A DNA stretch of 64,000 nt from Ovis canadensis (GCF_042477335.2 NC_091255.1:17710501-17774500); one strand, 5' to 3'; shown: positions 10,646 through 23,400, counted from the stretch's first letter. Numbers and translations are program-made. Notes: generated by a model from the letters alone, not told the origin.

Positions 10646-11796
10646 CATATGTGGAGTGTCCTGAAGTGATATATTCAAAATTCTTAAATGGCACTTACCC
10701 CTTACAATTAGTTGTATCAGTGTTCCCCTGTGACCCACCCTCTCTCCCATTTCCTCCAGAACACCTGGTCCTTAAGAGATGTTCGACAAAACTACTTCAC
10801 TTCCTGTAAAGTCGACCCTGAGCTCCTTCAAGAAGGACTTGTACATGCTAGATGTTAAGAAAAATGCATGTTGAATTATCTGTTCTAATTACCATATTTG
10901 AGATAAATAAGTTTGGTCGTTGCCTTGTCATTTGATCAGGATATGATTATTTTCATATTTCTGCTTTCTGTTTAGAAACCTTCTGTATATTCCCTGTAAG
11001 TTTACATTTTAAAGCCAGTTTTATTGTATTTTGACCTCTAAGCAGGGGAGAGTTCTCTTCTTTCCCTTTTATATGATGCTTAATCTCTAGAACCCTGAAC
11101 AAAATCACTTATTTTAGGAAGAACTTTCTGCTAATAACCCATCCCCAGGTACTCTTATTTATTGTCTTTCTTCAGTATCAATGTGCAGAAATGAGCATAG
11201 CCCTTAATGCATTGCCTCACCCCAAAAAAGGGACTAGATCCTGCTCTCAAAAGACTAAAATCCGACAGTAGATCTGTAGCCATGTATACATCCACTTACG
11301 TACAAGAATCCCAAGGCCATCTGTGAAACTACACAGGGAAAGGAAATTCACAGAGCACAGCACATGCATGTGGGGAGGCCGTGAAATGAGCGCGGAGACT
11401 CACTCTCTCTCACTACGTCACCCTAGGTGATCCCCTGTCACTCTGGGTCCTTTGGTCTGTGCCCTAGATCTGATCAGAAGCTCTTCCAGGGCAGGAGCTG
11501 TTTATAGACTATGAAAAACAATTCTATTATTTATCACCCCTACAGAAATGACTCAAAGTTTTGTCTCCCATTGGCTTTAGCCCACAGTGTTGGCTGAGTA
11601 TCTCTGGTGGCTTTAGTCTCTGCTAAGATTTTATAAGAACTTGGACCAGTGATTTGCATGGAAAATTCAGAGTTGACTTACTCTCAACAGTATTCCATGT
11701 TTTTTCTGAGTGGTTTCTTTTATCTTACCTTTAGTGGAATGAGGGATGAATTATATTTCTTTTCTCTATTTTTTTAAAGATTTTTTTAATGCAGAC
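10646..11796. other. No recognised gene or repeat
   Basis: AT-rich unique intronic sequence. Confidence 0.35.
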
Positions 11797-11962
11797 CATT
11801 TTTAAAGTGTTTATTGAATTTGTCACAATACTGCTACTGTTCTATGTTTTTAGTTTTTTGGTCACAAGGCGTGTGGGATCTGAGCTCCCAGACCAGGGAC
11901 TGAACCTGTGCTGTCTGCTTTGGAAGGCGAAGTCGTAACCACTGGACCACCAGGGAAGTCCC
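11797..11962 (-). mobile_element. CHR-type tRNA SINE
   Basis: Same subfamily as 9,189-9,351 (GTTTATTGAATTTGTCACAA...). Ends ACTGGACCACCAGGGAAGTC. Confidence 0.87.
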
Positions 11963-13144
11963 TCTTTTCTTTATACCCTAAAAAGTTGATGTATCTGAAG
12001 CCCAAAACGTAAAGACTTTAGTTGAGGGGCCATTTGCTTTCACCCCCCCTTGCCTTTGTTTCAGGTTCCCGGCCCTGAAGACAGGCATGACGCTGCCTCA
12101 TGCAAATGTGACTGTGTTTAAATATTCCAACATCCCCTAACTTGCTCTTTGCGAACTCTAAGTTCTTTGTTACCTCATAATTGCCCAAACCTCTGTATTT
12201 TTCTTGCTAAGTGCAAATGATAAGAGATACCAAAAGATAATCAAAGTGCTGATAAACGGAAGAGGAACCCTCTCAGTTATCAAGTTAGCTCTGCTGAACA
12301 CAAGTTCCTGTTTGCATTTGTCAGGAGACTCGGGGAGGTACCACCATCAGACGGAGAGGGTGAGGGAAGTACTTAGTTAGGGAGGTGAGCCAAATTCCTG
12401 GGTTGAGAGTTCATAGGGCAGTAAGGATCAATAGGAGCACTTCTGATTTGTACACTGATTATCAAGGTACAAAGCAACACTACCCTTTGCCCTTTTTATT
12501 TTTACTCTGCTAATCGAACCTTTCAACCTAAATTAAGACTATTATTCAGCTTTGATGTTGCATTTTATATTAGCAAAGTGTTTTATAATCCTTCATTAGC
12601 TATTTTATTCTCCTTTATTACTACCACCTATTTCAATAAATTAGGTTGAAGACACAATGCAATGCATGTTGGCCTTGCAACCAGGAATCCTGAATTTCAG
12701 GTGTGAATTTCATATATAATGAAAGGAGACTGGATTGACCACAGGAAGAATCACAGAGTAAAAGAACAGAAGCACCAAAATTATAAGAACTTTCTTAGAA
12801 GCTAAACCTCCAATGATTTAGGGCAAGAGTTGAATTTTTTTACTTTATTTTGGTAGCACGAAAACTGAGAGCTTTCACTAGTGTCAATCAAAACTGTAAC
12901 TAGCAAACACGTCTTTAACAGACAATTCTCTTGACTGAATGTGGGGTGGCGGGCGCGGACGTGTCTGAGCCAGTGGCGCCAGTTGGTTCCTAAGGAAAGG
13001 GACTGAGGCTAGAGGAAGACAGATATCTCTAAATTCCTTCTCATTTGTTGGATACCCATTCTTGGCACCCTCTTCACTTGCCGTTCTTGACATAACACTA
13101 CTCCTGGGGCCCCTCATTTGTTGCCTCTTTTTCTTCTCTTCTGC
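11963..13144. other. No recognised gene or repeat
   Basis: Unique AT-rich sequence; a GC-rich patch at about 12,940-12,985 is too short to call an island. Confidence 0.35.
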
Positions 13145-14240
13145 TTGTTTAAATATAAGGATATATTCTCTGACTTCTATTACAGCTCTATAGCATTCTT
13201 ATCATTCCAATATCTTCGATGATAATTCCCAAATTTGCTTCCAAAGTCAAATTCTCGTGCACTTCCAAAGGCCTGTTTGACATTATTTCTTAATCATCTT
13301 ACTGGTACCCTCTACTCCACCCTAAACCAGTAAGCCCTCTTAACTTACCCATTTTTGTTAACGGCACCATTATTTTCCTAGAGATCCAGCCTGAGCACTT
13401 CAGAGTCACTGTATCCAATCACTCAAACTCATAGTCGGAAACCTACCTTCTCTATGTCTCTGGGGTCTAAACAATTACAATAAACTTCTCACTCATCTCC
13501 AATGTCTCCCTATTCTAAATCACTATACAATCTCCTAAAGATAGCCCTGATCATATCACTGTCCTGTTCAAATACCATAATGACTCTTCTCTGCCTTCTG
13601 AATTAAACTCAAACTCAGCCTACTAAATCAGGGCTCTACACTGGCTTTGGAATCAGACAACTTGATTTCAGATCTCAACTCTGTCACACACAAGATGTGT
13701 GTGACTTTGAAGGGTGGCCTAATCTCTGGAGTCTTGGTTTCCTTGTGGGTGAAAAAAATGTGGGTACCACCACCTACCCAAGGTCATTGCAGAGATTAAA
13801 TGAAATGAATGTAATTGAAGTACCAACCATTTCTGCACACAGTAGGTACTCAAAAAGTACTAAGTCCTTCCTCTTCGCCTCTTCCTTTTCAGCTTGATCT
13901 CCACTCCCCTTCTAAACACACTATGCCACTTGTCCAAACCAAATCGTGCTACTCAGTCATCTCTTGCACCCTCTTGGAATGCTTCTTACTTCTATCCTGT
14001 CACTTTCAGACATCCTAATTATCCTTCAAGGACAAGTTTACATGCCACTCTTTCATGAAGACTCTCTTCTTCATCTGAAATGTCCCAATCGACTTGTTTG
14101 TATTTATTGAGGCACTTTACATCTTCAGCAACATTTATTTTCTCATCTACCACATTGAGGTCAGGGGTTTCTTTATATCCCCGTATATAACACAGTGCCC
14201 TAAGAGGCAATCAATAAATGTGTGCTGAATTAAAACTGAA
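13145..14240 (+). repeat. L2 LINE remnant interrupted by a MIR
   Basis: Pyrimidine-rich text typical of the coding strand of ancient L2, including GATCATATCACTGTCCTGTT before the MIR and, after it, the L2 3' end (CATCCTAATTATCCTTCAAG ... AATCAATAAATGTGTGCTGA). Reading frames are destroyed. Assignment of the earliest part (before about 13,400) is less sure. Confidence 0.65.
13645..13862 (+). repeat. MIR SINE
   Basis: TTGGAATCAGACAACTTGAT, GAGATTAAATGAAATGAATG and CACAGTAGGTACTCAAAAAG follow the MIR consensus order. It separates two parts of the L2 remnant. Confidence 0.75.
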
Positions 14241-14479
14241 AGCTTGAGCCTTTGGTCTCCCGAGACTCCATTCATTTGTGATTCATACTTCACACTGAGA
14301 ACTCTTTAGAAACAATCTCTGGCGGGATATCAGAATTTCAAACAACTATAACAGAGAAGCTGAGTCAGTCTAGGATTAAGTTCAGTCCTAGTTCAGCCAA
14401 CAGGAATTGTCTGGACCCTGTTCCTGCTTGAGATATCATAATCTGGCAACTTGTGTGAGCCATGGGGGCTCATTTGAAT

Positions 14480-14606
14480 GCATTTATTTATTTTTAATTT
14501 TTTGGCCATGCGGCACGTGGGATCTTAGTTCCCCAACCACAGATTGAATCTGCACCTCCTGCATTGGAAGCACAGAATCTTAACCACTGAATCACCAGGG
14601 AAATCC
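14480..14606 (-). mobile_element. CHR-type tRNA SINE
   Basis: TTTTTGGCCATGCGGCACGT to CACTGAATCACCAGGGAAAT; flanked by CTCATTTGAAT at 14,469-14,479 and 14,607-14,617. Confidence 0.9.
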
Positions 14607-14635
14607 CTCATTTGAATATATTTACATGAGAACAT

Positions 14636-14954
14636 GTGTGTACTTAGTAGCTCAGTCATGTCCAACTCTTTGTGACTCCATGAACTGTGTAGCCCACCAG
14701 GCTCCTCTGTCCATGGGATTCTCCAGGCAAGAATACTGGAGTGGGTTGCCATGCCCTCCTCCAGGGGATCTTCCCAACCCAGGACTCCTCCATTGTAGGC
14801 GGATTGTTTACCATCTGAGCCACCAGGGAAGCCCATGAACACTGGAGTGGGTAGCCTATCCCTTCTTCAGAGGATCTTCCCAACCCTGGAATCGAACCAG
14901 GGTCTCCTACATTGCAGGCAGATTATTCACCAGCTGAGCTACCAGGGAAGCCCC
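14636..14954 (-). mobile_element. Two adjacent Bov-tA units, same orientation
   Basis: A full reverse Bov-tA (14,636-14,834) is followed directly by a second partial unit (14,835-14,954) that begins inside the Bov-A block (AACACTGGAGTGGGTAGCC) and ends with its own tRNA-like head (...AGCTACCAGGGAAGCCCC). Head-to-tail dimers like this arise by recombination or by insertion into a like copy. Confidence 0.87.
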
Positions 14955-15987
14955 AAATGTGAACATATATTTATCTTCAGAGACAAGCAAAAATGCACAA
15001 TACCTCTAAAAATCAGCCATTATTAGGTTGACAGTGACAATCGCTTCACTGGTACAGAAAGGAGTCCTGAAAAGCCATCCAGCTTCATAGGTTCCGAGTG
15101 TGGCTCAGCTAAGAGGTAACTATGCCTCACTCTGGCTTTCAGCCAGTCCATTTCCTCTTGGCTTGGTTACAAATGGGTAATTATACAACATCAGCCACCA
15201 TGGGGTGGCGGGAACCTGGCTTCATGGTGCCATATAATGTGGCACCAAGTTTCTGAATCACCAACCACAGGTGCATCGGCGGCTCTTCCCCCCCACCACA
15301 CCTCCCCCCATAAAAAAAGCACCTTATCTGATATCGCTGTTGACTCAGTGACTATACTGAGATCTTAAGCACTTTCCTTAGCTTCTTCTTAGTGTTTGTT
15401 CGGGTGGGTACCTCTGTGCGGATGCCTATAAATGAGTTCTCATGGTGCAGGAGTCATCAGGCACCCAGGCACCAGCCATGCTTTTGCCTTTAGGTAGGCG
15501 TACCTCAGAAAGTGGTAGCATATTTCATTGCTAAGCCCACACCTACCCAAGATGCTTCAGAGGCTGAACTTCCTTCCTAGCCAAATTCTTAACTCGCAGA
15601 GTTGCTGTCACTAAATTTATCCTTAGCCTGGACTTTACCTAGCCTGCTTCTGGAGCCATCTTTCTCCCTAAAATAGCAACTGCTATAATTTCCCCCCAAA
15701 CCATTTATAACAGGGAAGATAAACAGCTCCCCAGTGTTCCTTGTCAAGATACAGAGTCACATGATGTTACTATTGAGTAGGATGCTAAACCGGGATGTGT
15801 GGAGATTCTCCTCATGGATACTTCAGACAGGGGCTATAATATGGCCTCTTAGTTGGCAAGTATCTCCCTCTTAAAATTGTGTGAGGTCCTTCCCAGGAGT
15901 TACAGTTATATCAGGAGATAACACACAAACTAAATGGTGGTACAAATGATTTATTATCAAGTGACACATGGTATGGTGAGTAAGTAA
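14955..15987. other. No recognised gene or repeat
   Basis: Unique intronic sequence with a C-rich patch at about 15,285-15,312. Confidence 0.35.
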
Positions 15988-16150
15988 GTGTTGGTCGCCC
16001 AATCATGCCTGACTCTGCGACCCCATGGATTGTAGCCTGCCAGGCTCCTCTGTCCATGGAATTCTCTGGGCAAGAACATTGGAGTGGGTTGCCATTTCCT
16101 TCTCCAGGGGATCTTCCCAACCCAGGGATTGAACTCAGGTGCATTGCAGA
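15988..16150 (-). mobile_element. Bov-tA SINE, truncated at the tRNA end
   Basis: CTCTGTCCATGGAATTCTCT, GTTGCCATTTCCTTCTCCAG and GGGATTGAACTCAGGTGCAT in antisense order. Confidence 0.85.
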
Positions 16151-16294
16151 CACGGCACAGTACAGCCAGTAAGTCCTATGAGCTTTATGGAGGAGACAGA
16201 CCTTAAGCTAACTCTTATGGTTGACAGGATTTAAATAGGAGAGGAATAACCGTGTGAGTAAAACAAGTGGCACCTGGCCCACAGGCCTCTGTCA

Positions 16295-16425
16295 GGGGCC
16301 TCCCTGCAATCCAGTGGTGAAGACTCTGTGTTTTCACTGCAGGGAGCATGGGTTCAATCCCTGGTTGGGGAACTGAGACCCTGCAAGCTGCATGGCCAAA
16401 AGCAAAGACACACCAACAACAAAAA
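16295..16425 (+). mobile_element. CHR-type tRNA SINE
   Basis: GGCCTCCCTGCAATCCAGTG head, B-box-like GGTTCAATCCCTGGTTGGGG, ending CTGCATGGCCAAAAGC plus an A-rich tail. Confidence 0.85.
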
Positions 16426-17530
16426 AGACACTTCTATAGGCATCTGTCAAATGGATTTGGGAAATTTCCCATTTATGACCTTGAGAGAAAAACACGGCCC
16501 AAGTGAGAGGAAGAGTAGGGTTCTTGACCAGTTTTTCTCAGGTCTTCAAGGTACATGATGTGATGACTTGAAACAAAAAGAGGTCTGCAGAGACTGTTTG
16601 GATAGCTTGCAAAGGCCACGACTGACAAGGCAAGAATTAGACCCTGCTGGCCATCTGTGAAAAAGGAATCATGCTCAATCCTAAAGCAAGGGGAGCTCAT
16701 GATCAAAAGAACACCCTATGCAGAACAATTTAGTATCAGAGTGAAAACGGCAGCGGAATGAAAAGAAAACCAGTGGTGGGAAAACCACTAAGACCTGTTC
16801 CAGTAACCTATTATTGGCATGGTGAGAGCCTGAACTCTGGTGATAATGGTTAAAAGGCAAAGGGATGAATCACAGAAATTATGACCGAAGTGCTGAAAGC
16901 ACTTGCTGACAGATTGAACTATAGAGGCGAAGGAGCCCAGAGAACTGGGGCAAAATGTTGCATCAACCGAAAGAGGCATGCTGGGGAAATAAGTTAATTT
17001 TGAGCAGGGAAAACTTAATTTGGTCTTGTGAATGACAAATTTGAGATGAACATTCAAATCCTATAGCACTTTGAAATAAAAACTGGAGTCTGAGTGAAAA
17101 GACAGGCCCGGAGCTATTAATACAAACTTGCCAAACACTGTTTGTACCTTCAGATATAGTAGTATTGATGTAACATATTAAATGTTAAATTTAATGCATG
17201 AAAACACTTAAGGTGAAAATGACTGCATAAATGAACCCTATTAAAAGTAGAGCTTGTGGCTGTTGGTTCCCTTAAGCAGGTCTACCTACAAAAAATCCAG
17301 AAGGGCAGATGCTGTGTAGGCTGCTATGCTACAGTGAAAGCTGAATGGATTTTAGCTTCTAAAATGATTGAATGTTGAACCTGAGAGGTTCTGTAGATCA
17401 GGGAAGTGGAAAGAAGAAAAACGAGAGTTCCAAAAGGCAAGGCAACCTTGGAATCTTTTCATTGAGGATGACAAAGAAACTAATCAAAAGCATTGGTTTT
17501 AACCTACTGTATTAGCACATGAAACTCTGC
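16426..17530. other. No recognised gene or repeat
   Basis: AT-rich unique intronic sequence. Confidence 0.35.
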
Positions 17531-17697
17531 TCAATGTTATGTGCCAGCCTGGATGGGAGGGGAGCTGGGGGAGAATGGATACATGTATACATATGGCTGA
17601 GTCCCTTCACTGTTCATCTGAAACTATCATGACACTGTTCATCAGCTATACCCCAATATAAAATTAAAAGTTATAAAAAATTAAAAAGTGTTATAAA
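17531..17697 (+). repeat. L1 LINE 3' end
   Basis: GGATGGGAGGGGAGCTGGGG, ATGGATACATGTATACATAT, CATCTGAAACTATCATGACA and ATACCCCAATATAAAATTAA are the terminal 3' UTR of a ruminant L1. Heavily 5'-truncated; the same 3' end recurs at 54.5 kb. Confidence 0.82.
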
Positions 17698-18036
17698 ATC
17701 CATGGACCTAAAAAAAAGCATAGGTTTTATTCCCCTTATGTCATATTATTAGCTCTGTAGTTCAGCTAGTAGATTTTCCAAAAGCACACTCTCCCCGCTG
17801 GTATCAGCAACCTGCTGCTTAGAAGAGTTGGTAAGCCATCTGCCTGGTGGTGCCTGCAGGTAAGTGACCCAGCCTTCAGGCCACTCTTAATCTCTGCAAG
17901 TAGGACAAAATCTCTCATGACTAAGTGTTCACTTTCAGAGAGTAAAGCCTCAGTCACTTCAACACAAGTTGGATGTTCTGGCCCTGTGAAGATGGTCAAT
18001 CTCTGTTACAGTCATCATGGTTATAATAGGCAGTAA

Positions 18037-18157
18037 ACCTGCTCCAGTGTTCTTGCCTGGAGAATCCCAGGGGCGGCGGACTCTGGTGGGCTGCCGTCTC
18101 TGGGGTCGCACAGAGTCGGACACGACTGAAGCAACTGAGCAGCAGCAGTAGCAGCAA
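18037..18157 (+). mobile_element. Bov-A monomer
   Basis: TTGCCTGGAGAATCCCAGGG, GGGCTGCCGTCTCTGGGGTC and GTCGGACACGACTGAAGCAA, then a CAGCAG-rich tail, match the second half of Bov-A2; no tRNA head. Confidence 0.82.
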
Positions 18158-18179
18158 CCTCAGCACACTAGATCTCAAA

Positions 18180-18362
18180 ATGCAGTCCCTAAGACCTAGC
18201 AACATCAATATCAGCCGGGAATTTGCTCAAAAAGTGCAAATTTTCAGGGCTCACCTCCGACATACTGTATGAGAAACTCAGGGATAGGGCCCGGCCATCT
18301 GAGTTTTAGGAAGCTCTCTAAAACTGATTCTGCTGCGTATTAAATTTTGTGAACCACTGACC
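18180..18362. repeat. MER5A (hAT-Charlie) DNA transposon remnant
   Basis: AGAAACTCAGGGATAGGGCC, CCATCTGAGTTTTAGGAAGC and TTTTGTGAACCACTGA follow the MER5 non-autonomous element, which has no coding capacity. Confidence 0.65.
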
Positions 18363-19392
18363 TCAAGGGGCCAAATAACTTGAGGAAGTTTCTTTACTAA
18401 CAGGTCCAAAGAAAGGAAGGAGGCTGGGGAGTCAGAATTTAAGATCATTTCCCAAAAAACAGGCTCTAGTCAGGTGGAAAGAGCAGGGGCTTCCCATTAT
18501 TCTCCATCATATTAAACCTGTAAATGACCTCAGGATTCACCAAGGCATGGAACTGAGTGGATCAGACAGTGTGCCTTAACGCTTCCTCACAGAAGTACCT
18601 TATACATTTTGTATTTCTACAATTCTACTGCACAATGTGATTTAACACACCCTTTCAAATAACCACTGTTTACCATGAACAAATAACAATGCCGAGCAAA
18701 TGGTAAAGAAACTGGATTTTGTTTGCTCTAGTGCCTTTTTTCTTCTAAAGGATTTAATTTCTTTAAGACTGAGCTTCTTTGAAAATACTGTCGACCTAGG
18801 TAAAAGAAAGGATTTACTGGAATTCGTCCTCAGCAGGCTGGTGAATCAGAAGCTGAGCCCAGGATGGAGTACAAGCGTGCACATCCTCAAGGCATGCCTT
18901 CTCTTTTCTTTCATCCATGGTCTTCTAAAGCTGCATTCAGAATCAAAAACTTGGGTGGTAGGACAGAGGCAAACCCCAAGTCCAAAACATGAAAAGGGGA
19001 TAAGAAGGTGACCCAGAAAGCTGAGCAAAATGGAAAACGAAACAAAGCAAGTAGGAAGCATGAGATCAGAACTTTTTAACTAACAAATCATGAGGACCCC
19101 AGTCAAGTTAATTATATAAGGCCACCCCCTCCACCCCTGAATACCCCTTTTTCTCTGGAAGAATATCTTGGGCTCTATCACTTTCCTTTAGCTGAAGTTA
19201 AGCAGGGCAAGTGTTAAGACATTGCTTTGTAGAGGAGAATGCAGCTGCTTTATAGTTGGGATTCTGGTGTGAGGGGCATAACCTGGGGCCTTGACGCTCA
19301 CCCGTGATTACGAGGAGTATAGGGTTTGTTTCACATGTTTACTTAACATCTGTGGCCTAATCTAAGTTTTGCTCCTATGCTTTGTGGAACAT
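18363..19392. other. No recognised gene or repeat
   Basis: Unique intronic sequence; antiparallel frames at 18,700-19,061 are not protein-like. Confidence 0.35.
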
Positions 19393-19612
19393 GGGCTTCC
19401 CAGGTGGCATTAGTGGTAAAGAACCTGCATGCCAGTGCTGGAGACGTAAGAGACTCGGGCTCCATCCCTGGGTCGGGAAGATCCCCTGGAGGAGGGCATG
19501 GCAACCCACTCCAGTATTCTTGCCTGGAGAACCCTATGGACAGAGGAGCCTGGCTGCCTATAGGCCACGGGGTCGCAAAGAGTCGGACAGGACTGGAGCA
19601 ACTGAGCGAGCG
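19393..19612 (+). mobile_element. Bov-tA SINE
   Basis: GGGCTTCCCAGGTGGCATTA head, intact Bov-A body, and ...GGACTGGAGCAACTGAGCGA tail. One of the least diverged SINEs in the intron. Several frames across it on both strands are SINE artefacts. Confidence 0.88.
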
Positions 19613-20352
19613 CATTCTTGATTTGCATCTAGAAAGAGAACTGCTAGGCTGGAGAGGATGCACATGTGTGGAACAAACTGCTTCAGCAACAGCAACCTCA
19701 CAACTAATCTGGAAAACTTAAAATACACTCGTCAAGAAAGGTGCCTCTGTAATTAAGATGCTTAGAATACGCTGTGCTTGGTTTCCGGTTTTCCTGCACT
19801 GTCTTCTAGTACCAGAATGCTCAAGAGGAAGACAAGTCCATATTTTCACCTCTGTCAAACTCTACTTATCAGAACAATTCTAAAAGAGGCTTGGTGATTT
19901 CATTCACTAAACACCTAGACCACTCAGTGTGTGCCTAGCATAAATCTGGAATGTAATGAAAACGGCAAAAAAAGTCAATGGATGAGAAGATGAAGGAAAA
20001 GAGGCCAGTTTTTTTTTTTTTTTTTTTAAGCACTGAAAACAGTTTTCTCCCAGAATTGGAAAGGAGTTTCCTGGATCGGCCTTGTACGCACTGCTATGAA
20101 CACCAGTAGAGACTCTATGTACACCACGCTCGGCACTGATAAATACTCACGGTGGTATTTACCTCTAGTATATGTCTGTTATCATCGTAAAGTCTCAGGC
20201 AGTAAGCACCTTGAGGGCAGGAATGGTTGTAATTTTCATGCTCCTTTGGGCTCAGCACTGTGGCTTGCACTTGGGATCTAGTCACACTGAATAACTTTAA
20301 AACTTCACTGGAGGCATGAGGTACATGAGGACCAAACTGAAAGTCTGTCTGG
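19613..20352. other. Unique sequence, T-run, possible L2 end
   Basis: A T17-18 tract lies at about 20,010-20,027. At 20,185-20,300 the text CACCTTGAGGGCAGGAATGG resembles the conserved 3' end of L2, weakly. Confidence 0.35.
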
Positions 20353-20482
20353 AGAGACTTCCTTGGTGGCCCAGTGGCTAAGACTCCACACTCCCAGTGC
20401 AGGGGACCCAGGTTCAGTCCCTGGTCAGGGAGATCCTGCAAGCTTCAACTAAGACCCAGTGCAGCTAAATAGGTAAATATAT
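20353..20482 (+). mobile_element. CHR-type tRNA SINE
   Basis: GACTTCCTTGGTGGCCCAGT head, GGTTCAGTCCCTGGTCAGGG B-box region, then AAGCTTCAACTAAGACCCAG and an A-rich tail. Confidence 0.86.
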
Positions 20483-23400
20483 CTTTTTGAAAAAATCAGT
20501 TTGGACTAAAGGGGTAATAAAAAGGTCAATGGTTAGTTATAAAGCTTTCAAAACATGAATGTGGGTAAAAAAACTGAGCTGAAAAATAAATTTCCGATCC
20601 CAGATAATATAATTCCTTCCTCACTGTTTTATTCCTGGTGAAGGGTTTTCTGGGGTTTTTTTCCGCCTCTTTTCTTCTTTTGTCCTTCCAGCATCATTCA
20701 GGTACAGAACAAAAGGAAATGAAGGGTTTCGTTGCTGCTCTAGTGATGAAAGCTTGAAAGGCGGTCCCTGGAGCAGCTTCCAGTGTCCATCCCCGGGGGC
20801 TTCGGCCTCGGTGGCTGTGCAGAGAGTTCAGGGCTCCAGTGGCCACCGTAGGGCCAACACTGGACGCCTGGCTTCTAAGCAAGAGAAATGAAAGGCTTCT
20901 TCTAATATAATAACTGACGGCCTCTCGGTGCCGTTTGAACTGTTTACAGACTGAGTTAACGATTACAGGCAATGTGTATCTTGGCCAGGCGCCCGAATTT
21001 GTTACCCACCCATCAGATAGTATCAAAAGAGCCCTTGCATGCCTGACTGGAGTCCTTGCAAATCACCTCACAGGGATGCCGGCACAAAAGGAGGAGTGTT
21101 CAGAATGTGCTCTCTCTCTCTCGGGGCCGGAGTAAGAAAATCAGAGTACCGAGCATGAAGCAGGCACTGAGGGGCCGAGCTTCAGGATGGTGCGGGGCTG
21201 GGGAAGGGTCAAGGTCAGCTCTGGGGTCAGAAGAACCAGATTGTTTTCGAAGCAGTTCAGGTGTAGGCAGGAGTCTTCACGGCTGACAGCTAGAGGATGA
21301 TGGGGATGGGTCAACTAGACTTTGAGCTGAAGCAGAAATCTGCACTGCCACATGTACAGAAACCTGGAGGACGGCAGACCTGCAAGGCTGGGTTTATTAT
21401 TGCAGGGTAGCAGATGCAGGAGGAGGGACAGTATACTGTTTTTTGTTTTCTTTTTTCTGAGAGCAATGTACAAGTTGAAAAAGAATATCACCTTGAGAAT
21501 AAGATAGGATGAGAGACTTCAAAAATGATAGTAGATAAACTTAGGGGAAGTTAAGGGTGACCCTCTTCATTAGGGTAACTCCTAAGAGACTGCCATCTAT
21601 TTGAACACTGTCAAAATGCTTTTTACACAAACATGTGTGAGTTTCAGTATGAGTATTAATCATGACTTGCAATGGGAAACCAGCTAGCTTATGATGGGAA
21701 AACAGACCTAGCACCAATAATGCCAGAAACGCTTTCTGGGGTCAGCAAATAGTAAAAGAGCACTCAAGCCAGGGAACATTGAGTCTAATTGTCTTTGATT
21801 GTACACTGACTGACAGACTTCAAAGGACGATAGCAGAAACTTTGACTACTCCTTTATTAGGTACCTATTGGCCTCTGAATACATTTGAAAGCAGAGGAAA
21901 CGGAGACTAAGACCTATAAGTTTGAATATAAGCCAATATGTAAGACAGTTGCATATTTACTCCAAAATTATTATTATTACAACTCTCTCAAAGGGGAATA
22001 CCTATCTTCAAACTCTGAGTGGTTAGATTTATGGCTTTTTGATTTCCATACATGGTCTGATGTCGAGGGAACAGAGATTGTTTAATATCACAAAATGCTC
22101 TCACAAGAAAATCGGGGGACAGTGGACACAATTCATGCTCTTCTATCCATGTGCGTACGATAATACTGTGTGAGATCATTGTTACATGGTGCTTCCTTGA
22201 ATTCCTTTGCTCCTTCCACTGGCCGTGGTTGTTTTCTTCTCCTGTCCTAACTTGCTGGTGATGCTGCTATTACGGAACAGTGAGTGACCCACACTGTGTA
22301 GTGGGAGATGGCCCTTCATGTTCAAAGACAATTCTTCAGACTATCTACTTTGAGGTGGAGATGAACTTGACATTACTATTTTGCTTACAGTGTAGGTCAG
22401 GAAACTGATTTTTGAGATTCAGTCTAATGTTTTATATTTTCTGCAACAGAAACGAGCATTTACTCACACCGTGCCTTGAGCAGAAACGCAAGTGGGTGTT
22501 GTTGGAGTGTTTCCAGCATTCTCTGGGCTCCTACCTAGTGAGGGCACCCTTTGCTCCTGGGGAAAGATTAGAGTTCATGTTAAGTTTTAAAGCACAAATT
22601 TTAATCTTGGTTGCACTGAAACTGCAGGGAGAAAATGAGTCAGAAGGTAAGTTTGAGAAGTAAAACTACAAAAATAAAACCTCCCCATCGATGGTGAATT
22701 TTATGAAGAAATTCCAGACAATCCCAAAGAATCTAGCCCCAAACCCTTTGAGAAAAACAGCCTCAAAGAGGAACAGAACGCGTCTCCGATCTTTCCCTAT
22801 ACTGGTGGTGAAAAATAACTTGACATCAGTTAGAATGAAAAAGAGTAATGCACTGGATATTATACAAATGGAGAGAAATCATTCGAAAATTATTAGGGAA
22901 ACAGAAGAAATCAAGTGAGAAAGAACTTTTCTTTCGCAGTTTTTAAATGCAGAAGACGACAGTTGGACAACCCTCCTCACACAGCGTGGCTGAGAGTACC
23001 TAGAGTGCTTGCTATCCCCGGCTTAGGGCACTTACTTTGTAAGGGAGATTAATGCACGAGAACTTCAAAGCAGGGCTGCAGAAGGATGGAAGAACTTGAG
23101 AAAGTGACTCCCGGGGAAGGGCAAGGGCCACCTAGATGAACACCTTCGAGGATAACAGCGGAAGACCACGGCGCGACAGGTGCCGTTCCAGTGACTGGGC
23201 CGCTGCTGACACACTGGCTCCACAATGCCAGCTGCATCTTTGAACTTCAGGGCTCTTTACGGAAATGGCACCCGTTCATCTTCCAAATCCTCCCACCTCC
23301 AGGGTTTCGAAAAATCTATGGAGGCTCCATGGTTCAGCTCTTTTACAGATATTCTGCCTTATCTAGAGAGCTGAAACTCTGCCATAGGGTTCTCCAAAGT

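Noticed and set aside
22691-22918. Possible retrotransposon ORF fragment
   Set aside because: I could not match it to L1, BovB, hAT or mariner proteins; kept only as a low-interest finding.
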